Shown: piece by piece, positions 1-7,751 of the stretch | Layout: each line of letters begins with the position of its first letter | Position numbering within the stretch: position 1 is the first letter of the stretch | NCBI GenBank assembly: GCA_964590225.1 | Contig: CAZPWS010000006.1 | Span: 27,763-91,762 of the forward strand | Reading direction: 5' to 3' | Length of the DNA stretch: 64,000 bases | From: JAEUSG01 sp964590225 | Lineage (GTDB): Bacteria > Fibrobacterota > OXYB2-FULL-49-7 > JAEUSG01 | The notes under the pieces: model-generated | Seen by the model: the letters and a program-made list of their open reading frames with translations, nothing else | What the model was told of the DNA's origin: nothing | Databases searched by the model: none | Translations under genes and position numbers: made by a program

Positions 1-468
1 GTTTTTTGCTACGACCCTGCAAAAGACTCCATTATACTGCTTAAAGCACAGCTTCCTTCTGTACAGGCAAGGGAAATAACAAATCATGCGCAATCGTGGA
101 TAACGGCCGATGACGGCAAAATGTATGGCGGTACAACTGTTGATGGAATTCTTTTTAGATTTGATCCTGAGAGTAATGAGATTGTCAATCTTGGCAAGCC
201 AACGCATGCTGGTAATCTTCGTTCTCTCTTTATTAGGGAGGGCATAATTTACGGACTTGTAGGACATGGCTATGAGTACACACACCTCTTTTCCTATAAT
301 ATTGCAAAGGGGCACTTTACGGATAACGGAATTTTCCGTTTTAGAAATAAACTAATCAACAATAGACATAGAACCTTTACTGCATCTCAGATTATGCCAT
401 TAAGTGATGGCCGTATTGTAGTTGCAGAGGATGATTTATTGCCGATGCTACTGTTTTATGTTCCGTAA
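1..468 (+). CDS. C-terminal part of a beta-propeller-like protein (5' end outside the window)
   Basis: The frame is open from the first base to the TAA at 466-468, so this is the 3' end of a longer gene. The roughly 155 visible residues contain blade-like repeats in which short strands alternate with Gly/Asp turns, for example 'LFRFDPESNEIVNLG' and 'HLFSYNIAKGHF'. This is the pattern of Kelch or NHL-type propellers in which each blade summarises a value. No catalytic motif is visible and the substrate or role cannot be told. An internal ATG at 121 exists but coding clearly extends upstream of it. The stop overlaps the start of the next gene, so the two are probably co-transcribed. Confidence 0.7.
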   Translation, partial: VFCYDPAKDSIILLKAQLPSVQAREITNHAQSWITADDGKMYGGTTVDGILFRFDPESNEIVNLGKPTHAGNLRSLFIREGIIYGLVGHGYEYTHLFSYNIAKGHFTDNGIFRFRNKLINNRHRTFTASQIMPLSDGRIVVAEDDLLPMLLFYVP

Positions 469-895
469 CTTTTGCCTGATTCTTCCATTGTTCCTATTGT
501 CCTGCACCGGAACCGTCCGCTTTAGTGCAAAGACAGCACCGTCAGGAAAGGCAATATCAGCGGAACAGAATACAAACAGGCAGCCGCAACTGCAACGAGG
601 TAGGGTTATACAACGGGGATGGGCTTCATATTACGCTGGCAAGTTTCACGGGCGGCAAACAGCAAATGGTGAAATTTACGACAGCCTTGGCAGAACTGCT
701 GCACACAATACGCTACCATTCGAAACAATGGTAAAAGTGAGAAATATTTCGAATGATAAAACAGTAGTGGTCCGGGTTACAGACAGAGGACCGTTTGCAA
801 AGGGTAGAATTATCGACCTGTCATATACGGCAGCAAGGGAGATAGACATGATAGGTCCCGGAACAGCAGAAGTAGAAATCTATTTGGCAGATTAA
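458..895 (+). CDS. rlpA: RlpA-like double-psi beta-barrel lipoprotein
   Basis: About 145 aa. The N-terminus is a lipoprotein signal (hydrophobic stretch ending in FLLSC), so the mature protein is predicted to be anchored by its lipidated Cys. The C-terminal 90 residues match the RlpA/DPBB fold: 'RGWASYYAGKFHGRQTANGE', then 'AAHNTLPFETMVKV', 'VVVRVTDRGPF' and 'IIDLSYTAAREI'. RlpA proteins bind, and in some species cleave, denuded peptidoglycan at division sites. The SPOR domain found in classical RlpA is absent, so this is a short version. I chose ATG 458 because it places the signal peptide correctly; TTG 422 and ATG 431 are in frame but add an odd Cys-rich leader. It overlaps the preceding gene by 11 nt. 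The family call is secure, while lytic activity is only inference. Confidence 0.85.
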   Translation: MFRNFCLILPLFLLSCTGTVRFSAKTAPSGKAISAEQNTNRQPQLQRGRVIQRGWASYYAGKFHGRQTANGEIYDSLGRTAAHNTLPFETMVKVRNISNDKTVVVRVTDRGPFAKGRIIDLSYTAAREIDMIGPGTAEVEIYLAD

Positions 896-925
896 TTTAT
901 AAGGGAAGCGAGGGTTACCCAAAAG

Positions 926-2062
926 ATGAATGAGAATGTAGCAAAAAAACCACTGCGAAAAGTGATTCACCTTATGGGTCGTTTCCTTGGCGTTTTGCCT
1001 CCACCGGAAAATAAAGTGGAGCGGCCCAAATCATTTTTGGGTGAAGCGGCACGAGTGACCAAAGACATGGGAGCGGCATTTATTGCTGCTTTGATTTTTA
1101 TTCAGTTTGTAATTCAAGCATTTAAAATACCAACGGGTTCTATGGAACAGTCGCTGCTTGTGGGCGATTTTTTACTCGGTATAAAATTTGTTTACGGCTC
1201 CCCAATACCTTTTTCGTGGAATAAATTGCCTGGTATAAGGGAGCCTAAAAAAAATGATGTGGTTATTTTTAAATTTCCGGGCGACCCGGAGTATCCCAAT
1301 AACGAAGCTGAAAGATATGTAAAGCTTATAAACACACTTGTATTTGGTACGCTTTATTTTGACAAACAGGAAAAAAAGATAGTCGTACATAGCCCAAAGG
1401 ATTTTATCAAAAGGTGCGTGGCTGTATCAGGCGACACCATCAATTACACTGACAAAAAGCTTCTTGTGAATGGTGTTGAAATTGTGCTGCCTCCCAAAGG
1501 CCAACACATAGATAGCAGAATTATACCTTATGAGTTAGATACAAGAGATTCTTTTGGACCGTACAGGATACCGGTAAAAGGGGAAAGTCTGAAACTTTCA
1601 GGTGACAGTGTATCGCTTAGAGAATTTCACTGGGCTCGCTCGCTTATTTATCAAGAAAATCCCGATTCAAAGCTTGAAACGGTTTTCCGTGTAATGGCAG
1701 GCGATTCCCTGCATGCTGTTTTCCGGCAAAAGGGTGCGCTTTATGTAAAATACACTGAATGGGACTGGCATGCTTTTAATCAACAGCTAAGGCAATATGC
1801 TGAACGGATGGCGCCTCAGCAGGTCTTTCTTGCATGGGATTTTTATCTTGATGGAGAAAAAATTACAGAGTACAAACTTCGTGAAAATGCCTACTTTATG
1901 ATGGGTGACAACAGAGACAATAGCCTCGATAGTCGTTATTGGGGATTTGTAAGCAAGCGGTTTGTAAAGGCAAAAGCTCTTATTATCTATTTCTCATGGG
2001 ATAGTTTCGAAAACTTAACGGCGGCCATCAGATTCAGCAGAATTGGCAGGTTAATTTTCTAA
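926..2062 (+). CDS. lepB: signal peptidase I (enlarged)
   Basis: 378 aa membrane serine protease that removes signal peptides from exported proteins. One transmembrane segment lies around residues 48-66. The catalytic Ser is in 'IPTGSMEQSLL' (Ser72) and the general base Lys in 'FIKRCVAVSGD' (Lys162). The C-terminal signature 'MMGDNRDNSLDSRYWGFV' lies near residues 327-344. About 150 residues separate the Lys region from this last box, so the extracytoplasmic domain is larger than in short Gram-positive enzymes; LepB of E. coli also carries inserts. A purine-rich SD-like stretch (GAGGG) lies about 12 nt before the ATG. The next gene begins one base after the stop, suggesting an operon. Confidence 0.93.
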   Translation: MNENVAKKPLRKVIHLMGRFLGVLPPPENKVERPKSFLGEAARVTKDMGAAFIAALIFIQFVIQAFKIPTGSMEQSLLVGDFLLGIKFVYGSPIPFSWNKLPGIREPKKNDVVIFKFPGDPEYPNNEAERYVKLINTLVFGTLYFDKQEKKIVVHSPKDFIKRCVAVSGDTINYTDKKLLVNGVEIVLPPKGQHIDSRIIPYELDTRDSFGPYRIPVKGESLKLSGDSVSLREFHWARSLIYQENPDSKLETVFRVMAGDSLHAVFRQKGALYVKYTEWDWHAFNQQLRQYAERMAPQQVFLAWDFYLDGEKITEYKLRENAYFMMGDNRDNSLDSRYWGFVSKRFVKAKALIIYFSWDSFENLTAAIRFSRIGRLIF

Positions 2063-2063
2063 A

Positions 2064-2555
2064 ATGGGTACAGATAAGCTCGATGATATCGAAAAAAGCA
2101 TTCTGCGTGGAGACCGCTTATTCAGACCTTCATTTGACGGGGAGGATTTTACGGCTTTCCGATTAAGAAAAGGAAAGTTAATAGAAGCTTCTTTCATGGA
2201 GTGCCGTTTTGACAGAGTAGATGCTTCAGAAGCATATCTGCCTAATTCCCGTTTTGTTCAATGTACGATAATAAATTCGCTGTTTGCTGGAACCTATTTG
2301 CGTGGAGCCACTTTTGACAAATGCGTTTTTGAAGCCACAGACTTTGGCAGCGCCCTTTTTGCCGAGTCTAAACTTATCGATTGCACCATCATTCGCTGTA
2401 GAATGGATCAGTCAGATTTTGCAGATTGTGTTATAAAAGATGTTAAAGCCTACGATTCAACCTTTTTTCTTGCCGATTTTACCCGTGTTGATTTGTCGTT
2501 TATTGAGCCTATCAAGGGTATTATACGGGGAGGATTATTGCCAGCCGGAGCTTAA
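2064..2555 (+). CDS. pentapeptide-repeat protein
   Basis: 163 aa with an A(D/N)LxF-like repeat from about residue 35 to 145: 'ASFMECRFDRVDASEAYL', 'ATFDKCVFEATDFGSALF', 'SKLIDCTIIRCRMDQSDF' and 'STFFLADFTRVDLSFI'. Such repeats fold into a right-handed quadrilateral beta-helix. No signal peptide is visible, so it is probably cytoplasmic. Some family members mimic DNA or protect gyrase (Qnr, MfpA), but nothing here supports that role. It lies one base after lepB and eight bases before guaA, so it is probably transcribed with them. The specific function is unknown. Confidence 0.8.
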   Translation: MGTDKLDDIEKSILRGDRLFRPSFDGEDFTAFRLRKGKLIEASFMECRFDRVDASEAYLPNSRFVQCTIINSLFAGTYLRGATFDKCVFEATDFGSALFAESKLIDCTIIRCRMDQSDFADCVIKDVKAYDSTFFLADFTRVDLSFIEPIKGIIRGGLLPAGA

Positions 2556-2563
2556 AACAAAAT

Positions 2564-4363
2564 ATGGAAGAAATTCAAAAAATCGCCGTACTTGATTTTG
2601 GGGGACAATACTCGCACCTCATTGCCAACAGGATCCGAAGGCTTGGCGTTTATTCGGAAATAGTAGATCCGGAAAGTTCGGTTGATAATTTAAAACCATT
2701 CTCGGGTATAATATTTTCCGGCGGTCCACATAGCGTTTATGCCAATACCGCGCCTTCGTTCAACAGAGAAATATTATCTATAAACAAACCAATATTGGGA
2801 ATTTGTTATGGTCACCAGTTAATTAGCTATTCTCTCGGCGGGGAGGTTCATTCCGGTTCTGTCCGTGAGTTTGGCAGGGCCGAAATTACAGTAGAGGAAA
2901 GCCCGATATTCAAAAGCATCGAGAAAAAAAGCGTAGTGTGGATGAGTCACGGCGATGAAGTGGCAAAATTACCGGAAGGTTTTAAGGTGATTGCTTCAAC
3001 AAAGGATTGCCCTGTAGCAGCAGTTGAAAATAGCGAGAAACAGATATATGGCTTTCAATTTCATCCAGAGGTTACACACACTCCTTTTGGCATGGAAATG
3101 CTTTCAAACTTTCTTACTCTCTGCGGATGTGCTAAAACATGGAATATGAAATCCTATTTCAACAGACTCAAAAAAGAAATTGTTAAAAAGGTTGGTTCCA
3201 AAAATGTCTTTTTACTTGTTTCCGGAGGAGTTGATTCTGTTGTTGCATTCTCACTACTCAACGAGATACTAACCGAAAAGAGGGTTTTAGGGCTCCATAT
3301 AGATAATGGTCTGATGCGTAAGAACGAAACCGCCTTGGTGATGGACTATATGAAAGAACACAATTTCAATAATCTTAAAGTCGTTGATGCATCGGCGACT
3401 TTTTTATCAAGGCTTAATGGAATACATGAGCCAGAGAAAAAACGAAAAATAATCGGTGATACTTTTATTGATGTGCAACGGGAAGCTCTTACCAATATGA
3501 ATTTTGATCCAAACAGCTGGATACTTGGGCAGGGGACTATATATCCCGATACAATTGAGAGCGGCAGCACTAAACACGCCGCTATAATCAAGACACACCA
3601 TAACCGCGTTCCAATAATTGAGCAGATGATTAAAGAAGGGCGAGTTATTGAGCCTCTTGCAGAATTATATAAGGACGAGGTACGCGAACTCGGAAAAGAT
3701 TTGGGATTGCCTGAAGTACTCATTGGGCGACATCCCTTTCCGGGGCCAGGACTTGGAGTCAGGTTACTATGCAGCGAAGGCAAGCCTCTTACCGTTTCTC
3801 CAGAAGTAGATTCGGAAATTAAATTATTGGCCACCAAACATGGTTATCAAGCCTTTCCTCTCCCGATACGCAGCGTTGGCGTGCAGGGCGATCACCGAAC
3901 CTATGCCCAACCCCTTGTTATTGAAGGCCCTCGTGACTGGGAAAAAATAGCCTCTCTATCAACATCTATTACCAATTCTATTAAAGCAATTAACAGGGTT
4001 GTTTTTTGCCTTGGCAGAGAGGCGGTTGAATTACCGGTAGTGCATAAGTCTTATATCGACAGCGAAAATTTATTTATCCTAAGAGAAGCTGACTCTTTAG
4101 TTACTGATTTTCTTGTGAAAAAAAAGTTGTACAATAGTATTTGGCAGATGCCTGTTGTCCTTCTACCCGTTGGTTCTGCGACCAATAATTATTCTGTGGT
4201 GCTTAGGCCAGTAAGCTCCAGCGAAGCTATGACGGCTGACTTCTTTAGAATACCCTTTAGTGAACTTGACAATCTTTCGACAGAGATCCTGTCAATTAAA
4301 GGGGTATCCGCACTTTATTACGACGCTACCAATAAACCACCTGCAACAATTGAGTGGGAGTGA
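2564..4363 (+). CDS. guaA: GMP synthase (glutamine-hydrolysing), long form
   Basis: 599 aa. Converts XMP to GMP using ATP and glutamine in purine synthesis. The N-terminal class I glutamine amidotransferase has nucleophile Cys81 in 'GICYGHQLI' and the His167/Glu169 pair in 'FHPE'. The ATP pyrophosphatase P-loop is 'SGGVDS' at 220-225. The C-terminal dimerisation domain ends in the family tail 'KPPATIEWE'. The protein is some 75 residues longer than E. coli GuaA (525 aa), and the extra length lies in the C-terminal region after 'GVQGDHRTYAQP'. Eukaryotic GMP synthases also carry an enlarged C-terminal domain. SD is weak (GGAG 13 nt upstream), consistent with coupling to the upstream gene. Function is secure. 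Confidence 0.96.
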   Translation: MEEIQKIAVLDFGGQYSHLIANRIRRLGVYSEIVDPESSVDNLKPFSGIIFSGGPHSVYANTAPSFNREILSINKPILGICYGHQLISYSLGGEVHSGSVREFGRAEITVEESPIFKSIEKKSVVWMSHGDEVAKLPEGFKVIASTKDCPVAAVENSEKQIYGFQFHPEVTHTPFGMEMLSNFLTLCGCAKTWNMKSYFNRLKKEIVKKVGSKNVFLLVSGGVDSVVAFSLLNEILTEKRVLGLHIDNGLMRKNETALVMDYMKEHNFNNLKVVDASATFLSRLNGIHEPEKKRKIIGDTFIDVQREALTNMNFDPNSWILGQGTIYPDTIESGSTKHAAIIKTHHNRVPIIEQMIKEGRVIEPLAELYKDEVRELGKDLGLPEVLIGRHPFPGPGLGVRLLCSEGKPLTVSPEVDSEIKLLATKHGYQAFPLPIRSVGVQGDHRTYAQPLVIEGPRDWEKIASLSTSITNSIKAINRVVFCLGREAVELPVVHKSYIDSENLFILREADSLVTDFLVKKKLYNSIWQMPVVLLPVGSATNNYSVVLRPVSSSEAMTADFFRIPFSELDNLSTEILSIKGVSALYYDATNKPPATIEWE

Positions 4364-4633
4364 ATCTAACCAAACCTAATGGTTGATCCTTTGATTTGTT
4401 CTGATTTCCCCCTCCATTTTTTTCCCTTAACTACGGAATATTGGATGATTCTGTTTCAGTTACGCACCATCTGAAACAGAGTTCTGTTTCAGAGTTAAAT
4501 AATCATTAATAAATAAAGCTTACCTCAAGTAATAAAAGCCATATCTATCAATGAGTTATGGCTATGGTACGGCAATTGATTAATTAAGGGCATAAAGATT
4601 TAAAAGTAACACTAAACCGTAAGGAGGTACAGT
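4364..4633 (+). promoter_or_regulatory. gene-free region upstream of hsp20 with a three-copy 10-bp repeat forming alternative hairpins
   Basis: The 270-nt spacer between guaA and hsp20. The sequence TCTGTTTCAG occurs at 4450-4459 and 4483-4492, and its exact reverse complement CTGAAACAGA at 4471-4480. The middle copy can pair with the first (11-nt loop) or with the third (11-bp arms at 4470-4480 and 4483-4493 around a 2-nt centre), so the two hairpins exclude each other. No T-run follows, so this is not a standard terminator. It is not the CIRCE element of HrcA (TTAGCACTC). It may be tandem operators or an RNA switch; the function is unknown. The rest of the spacer shows no gene and no promoter I can call with confidence. 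Confidence 0.6.
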
Positions 4634-5047
4634 ATGTCTCTACTAACACACTACGAACCAAAAACTTTAACTAACTGGTTCGACGACCTTTTTCAGTCCG
4701 ATTTTAGTCCGAGGGCCTTAAGCGGTGTATATCCTCCAATTGAAGTAAGAGAGGAAAAAGAGAGATTTGTTTTGACCGCTGAAATGCCAGGGCTAAACAA
4801 AGAGGATATAGCCGTAGAAGTAAAAAACGGCGTCCTTACAATTAGCGGTGAAAAACGGCACGAACAGAACGAGAAAAAAGAGGGCTACTACTATAGTGAG
4901 AGGAGTTATGGTAAGTTCAGTCGTTCATTCAATCTTGGCGAGAATGTAAGTGAAGAAGGGGTTGAAGCAGAGTATAAAGAGGGTATCTTGACTGTTCGGC
5001 TGGCTAAAAATAAGGAAAAGGAATCGAAAAAGATATCTATTAGATAG
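4634..5047 (+). CDS. hsp20: small heat-shock protein, Hsp20/alpha-crystallin family
   Basis: 137 aa, the usual length for bacterial sHSPs. The alpha-crystallin domain runs from about residue 32 to 130: 'YPPIEVREEKERFVLTAEMPG', 'EVKNGVLTISGEKRHE', 'FSRSFNLGENVSEEGVEAEY' and 'GILTVRLAK'. These ATP-independent holdases keep unfolding proteins soluble during heat or other stress. A near-perfect Shine-Dalgarno (AAGGAGGT) lies about 6 nt before the ATG, one of the strongest in the window, suggesting high expression. It is a single-gene unit with its own terminator (5059-5117). The upstream repeat region is the likely place for regulation. Confidence 0.95.
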   Translation: MSLLTHYEPKTLTNWFDDLFQSDFSPRALSGVYPPIEVREEKERFVLTAEMPGLNKEDIAVEVKNGVLTISGEKRHEQNEKKEGYYYSERSYGKFSRSFNLGENVSEEGVEAEYKEGILTVRLAKNKEKESKKISIR

Positions 5048-5058
5048 TACGAGCGGTT

Positions 5059-5117
5059 AGACTCTGTATCGAAAAGATATACGCTTTTTGCGGATATCTT
5101 TGACGATTACAGAGTCT
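5059..5117 (+). terminator. long hairpin downstream of hsp20
   Basis: Perfect 10-bp outer arms AGACTCTGTA (5059-5068) and TACAGAGTCT (5108-5117). An inner stem AAAGATAT/ATATCTTT (5073-5080 with 5094-5101) is capped by CGC-TTTTT-GCG. It starts 12 nt after the hsp20 stop. Only a short TATTT follows, so termination may be partial, or it may serve mainly as a 3' stabilising hairpin. Confidence 0.65.
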
Positions 5118-5159
5118 TATTTCGGCCTTAGCCGATTTAATTTGTAAGTTTAAAGAGTT

Positions 5160-5208
5160 GGGCGTTATCGTGAAACAAAAGAGTGGAGCGTAACGCCCTT
5201 TCTTTTTT
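5160..5208 (+). terminator. terminator or attenuator hairpin just before the DAHP synthase gene
   Basis: GGGCGTTA (5160-5167) pairs with TAACGCCC (5191-5198), followed by TTTCTTTTTTA. The stem plus U-tract is a good intrinsic terminator. It ends only about 14 nt before the next start codon, leaving no room for a promoter between them. It therefore either sits in the leader of that gene (attenuation) or backs up the hsp20 terminator. Confidence 0.6.
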
Positions 5209-5222
5209 ATATTCACTGCGGA

Positions 5223-6278
5223 ATGAAGATTACCCAGAATGTTAATATATCAAGAATTGTTCCGTTAGTTTCACCCAAAAAACTTGCTGATATTATAGTA
5301 GCGCCTGCTACGGTCCAAAATAGTGTTTTTGAGAATCGGCGAAAAATTAGAAACATCTTAAATGGTAAGGATAATAAAATTCTTGCGATTGTTGGTCCAT
5401 GCTCCATCCATGATACAAAGGCTGCTCTTGAATATGCAGATAAACTGTCTCAATTAAAAAGAAAAGTAAAAGAGACGATGCTTATAGTTATGCGTGTTTA
5501 CTTTTCTAAGCCGAGAACAACTATTGGGTGGAGAGGACTTATTGCCGACCCATTTCTTGACGGATCTGCAGATATTCCTCAAGGGTTGCATATCGCAAGA
5601 AAGCTGCTGCTCGATATTGCTTCTATGGGATTGCCTACTGCTACCGAGATGCTTGACCCAATTCTACCACAGTACATATCGGATTTAATTTCATGGGCGG
5701 CAATCGGAGCACGGACTACCGAATCGCAAACCCATAGAGAAATGGCAAGCGGGTTGTCTATGCCTGTTGGCTTCAAAAATAGCACAGATGGAAATCTTAA
5801 AGTGGCTTGTGATGCAATGGAGTCTTCGCGCCATCCGCACACTTTTCTTGGCATTAACGAGCTTGGCAGAACTGCGGTTGTAAGTACAAAAGGTAATCAG
5901 GATGTACACATCATATTAAGAGGTGGATCACACGGCCCCAATTACTCATCGGCCGTTATTGAAGAGACAGCAACACTCTTAAGAGGACGCAATCTTTCTC
6001 CAGCCATTGTTATTGATTGTAGCCACGCGAACTCAGGAAAAAAACATACCGCTCAGGAAAAAGTTTTGAGGGATATCGCTATTCAAAGAGCTACGGGACA
6101 AAAAAACATAGCGGGATTTATGCTTGAAAGCAATCTTTTCCCCGGTTCACAAAAAATACCCAATGAACTGTGCGACCTAAAATATGGCGTTTCTATTACA
6201 GATGAATGTATGGGTTGGCAGGAAACCGAAGCATTATTGATGGAAGTTAACACCTTGCTGCAATCTGCTCAATATTAA
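5223..6278 (+). CDS. aroG: 3-deoxy-7-phosphoheptulonate (DAHP) synthase, AroG/AroF type I
   Basis: 351 aa, the same length as E. coli AroG (350). Condenses phosphoenolpyruvate with erythrose-4-phosphate, the first step of the shikimate pathway. Family motifs are clear: 'VGPCSIHD', 'MRVYFSKPRTTIGWRGLI', 'GARTTESQTHREMASGLS', 'VGFKNSTDG', 'HIILRGG' and 'DCSHANSGK'. The N-terminal 50 residues correspond to the extension that carries feedback inhibition in AroF/G/H, so allosteric control by an aromatic amino acid is likely; which one cannot be told, and 'aroG' is a family label. SD before ATG 5223 is weak. The hairpin at 5160-5208 lies immediately upstream. It is convergent with the next gene, stop-to-stop 9 nt. 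Confidence 0.93.
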   Translation: MKITQNVNISRIVPLVSPKKLADIIVAPATVQNSVFENRRKIRNILNGKDNKILAIVGPCSIHDTKAALEYADKLSQLKRKVKETMLIVMRVYFSKPRTTIGWRGLIADPFLDGSADIPQGLHIARKLLLDIASMGLPTATEMLDPILPQYISDLISWAAIGARTTESQTHREMASGLSMPVGFKNSTDGNLKVACDAMESSRHPHTFLGINELGRTAVVSTKGNQDVHIILRGGSHGPNYSSAVIEETATLLRGRNLSPAIVIDCSHANSGKKHTAQEKVLRDIAIQRATGQKNIAGFMLESNLFPGSQKIPNELCDLKYGVSITDECMGWQETEALLMEVNTLLQSAQY

Positions 6279-6287
6279 GCGTGCTAT

Positions 6288-7751
6288 TCATAGTTTTCTT
6301 AAAGCATTTACGCCGCAGTGAACACCGCCATCGTGCCTGTGAAGTTCGTTCCATCCGTCAATAAATTTTACAGAGAATCCATAATGGGTTAATTTTTGTT
6401 TCCAAGCTTGTTCAAAAACATCTGTTTCGGGTTTTGTTTCATCCGTACGCGGACCAAAAGGTTTAAGCATTAAAACTGTGCCATTAATAGCAAGAAGGTT
6501 AACGGGATTAGGTACAAAGAAGAAATAATCACCTCGATTGCCGTTATCGCACATTAGCACTGGCAACCTTATTATCGAAGATCCATCCAAGCTAAGCTCT
6601 TTTGTGAGTACAGAAAGTAGTCCATTTGGACCATATATTTTTCTATCTGCAAATTCTGCGGCGTTCAATAAAAAGGAATCGCCGGCTATTTCTCCGGCAG
6701 TTATAAATGCGGGGAATGGTTCGCCCGAGGCGTCAACCCACATCTTAGACTCCTCAACAAGATGGTAGCTGCTCGTCAAGTCAGGTATTGTAAACCATAC
6801 CGGCATCCTTTCGACTCCCATGTTTTTCCCCATAGCAAAGGAGTGGAAAACTGAAGTGGCTTCCATATTCCAGCTACCACCGATATTGATCCGGTTTCCC
6901 GCCATCGAAACAACTTCAGCTATAAGCCCCATTCCTTTGCCGGATACAATCCGTATGTGTTTGTAACTTAAACCGGAAAAATTTCGTGAAGCATCTTCGA
7001 TAAATCGCGGACCGCTGTTTGTAATTTTACCGCGAATGCTTTTTCTTTTGGAGTCAGAAAAAAGAGTGGCAGCATACGGTACCTTTTTTAACAACCGTAC
7101 CCCTTCAAGCGGGTCAGGGAGCACAACCACCATTTTTTGAGTTGTTGGAACCGTTAGAAAAGAGACTATTTCATCGACATGCCCAACCTTCAGCCATTCG
7201 GTTTCGATCTCAATTAGCTTTCCTTTGTTGGTGGTCTGCATTCCCTGTTTAACAAAAAAGTCTTTAACTGGCTTTTGCATCGATTTGCCGATTACTATTA
7301 ATCCATCAGGATATGTTTTGCCAATCGGGGGAGTTACAAGTATGTTTCCACCAGCGTCAAATCTGTTTAGTGGAGGCTCCCTTTCCACACCAGCATTGAT
7401 AAGCTTCCATCCCCTTGACAGAAAAAACCTTTTTCCCCACGACTCGAGGGTGTTCTCGCACGGCATATTAAGAACGGCTCGCTTGCCATCAATCGAACCA
7501 AAAACCCATTTGTCTGTTGTCCAAGTAAATCTTTCTCCGGTACCTATTGCAGAATACCCTTCCTCTGTTGCCACTTCTATAATAGCTGTTTTACCTAAAA
7601 GCTTAGTATTAATAAGCTCGGTTTTAAATCTTTCATGCTTGCCAATAAAGACAAGCTCAATATCGCCGTGTGGAGCGGAAACAACAAAGCGTCCTTCGTC
7701 TGCCGCGTGCGCAAAACGCATGGCGATTACAAATAAAATGATTATTCTCAT
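6288..7751 (-). CDS. secreted protein-arginine deiminase (PAD), vertebrate-type catalytic domain
   Basis: 487 aa. A Sec signal peptide (MRIIILFVIAMRFAHA, cut before ADEG) predicts export. The rest aligns with the catalytic half of animal peptidylarginine deiminases. 'WTTDKWVFG' (Asp80) corresponds to the WIQDE Asp. 'GGNILVTPPIGKTYP' matches GGNLEVSPP. 'WLKVGHVDEIVSFL' gives His191 and Asp193. 'LKPFGP' at 430-434 and 'GGVHCGVNALRK' with Cys479 match the nucleophile loop VHCGTN. All four catalytic residues are present. A calcium-binding Glu next to the first Asp is Lys here, and the protein stops just after the Cys loop. These enzymes convert peptidyl-arginine to citrulline. The ATG overlaps the paaK stop (ATGA), so it is translated as the last gene of the livGF-paaK operon. 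Substrate unknown; recognition is from motif memory, not a search. Confidence 0.85.
   Translation of the reverse strand: MRIIILFVIAMRFAHAADEGRFVVSAPHGDIELVFIGKHERFKTELINTKLLGKTAIIEVATEEGYSAIGTGERFTWTTDKWVFGSIDGKRAVLNMPCENTLESWGKRFFLSRGWKLINAGVEREPPLNRFDAGGNILVTPPIGKTYPDGLIVIGKSMQKPVKDFFVKQGMQTTNKGKLIEIETEWLKVGHVDEIVSFLTVPTTQKMVVVLPDPLEGVRLLKKVPYAATLFSDSKRKSIRGKITNSGPRFIEDASRNFSGLSYKHIRIVSGKGMGLIAEVVSMAGNRINIGGSWNMEATSVFHSFAMGKNMGVERMPVWFTIPDLTSSYHLVEESKMWVDASGEPFPAFITAGEIAGDSFLLNAAEFADRKIYGPNGLLSVLTKELSLDGSSIIRLPVLMCDNGNRGDYFFFVPNPVNLLAINGTVLMLKPFGPRTDETKPETDVFEQAWKQKLTHYGFSVKFIDGWNELHRHDGGVHCGVNALRKL

Noticed and set aside
3346..3837. A 163-codon frame antisense to guaA
   Set aside because: It lies wholly inside a highly conserved enzyme core and has no motif or ribosome binding site.
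4449..4493. The hsp20 upstream hairpins as a CIRCE element or an intrinsic terminator of guaA
   Set aside because: The arm sequence differs from CIRCE (TTAGCACTC-N9-GAGTGCTAA), and no T-run follows either hairpin.
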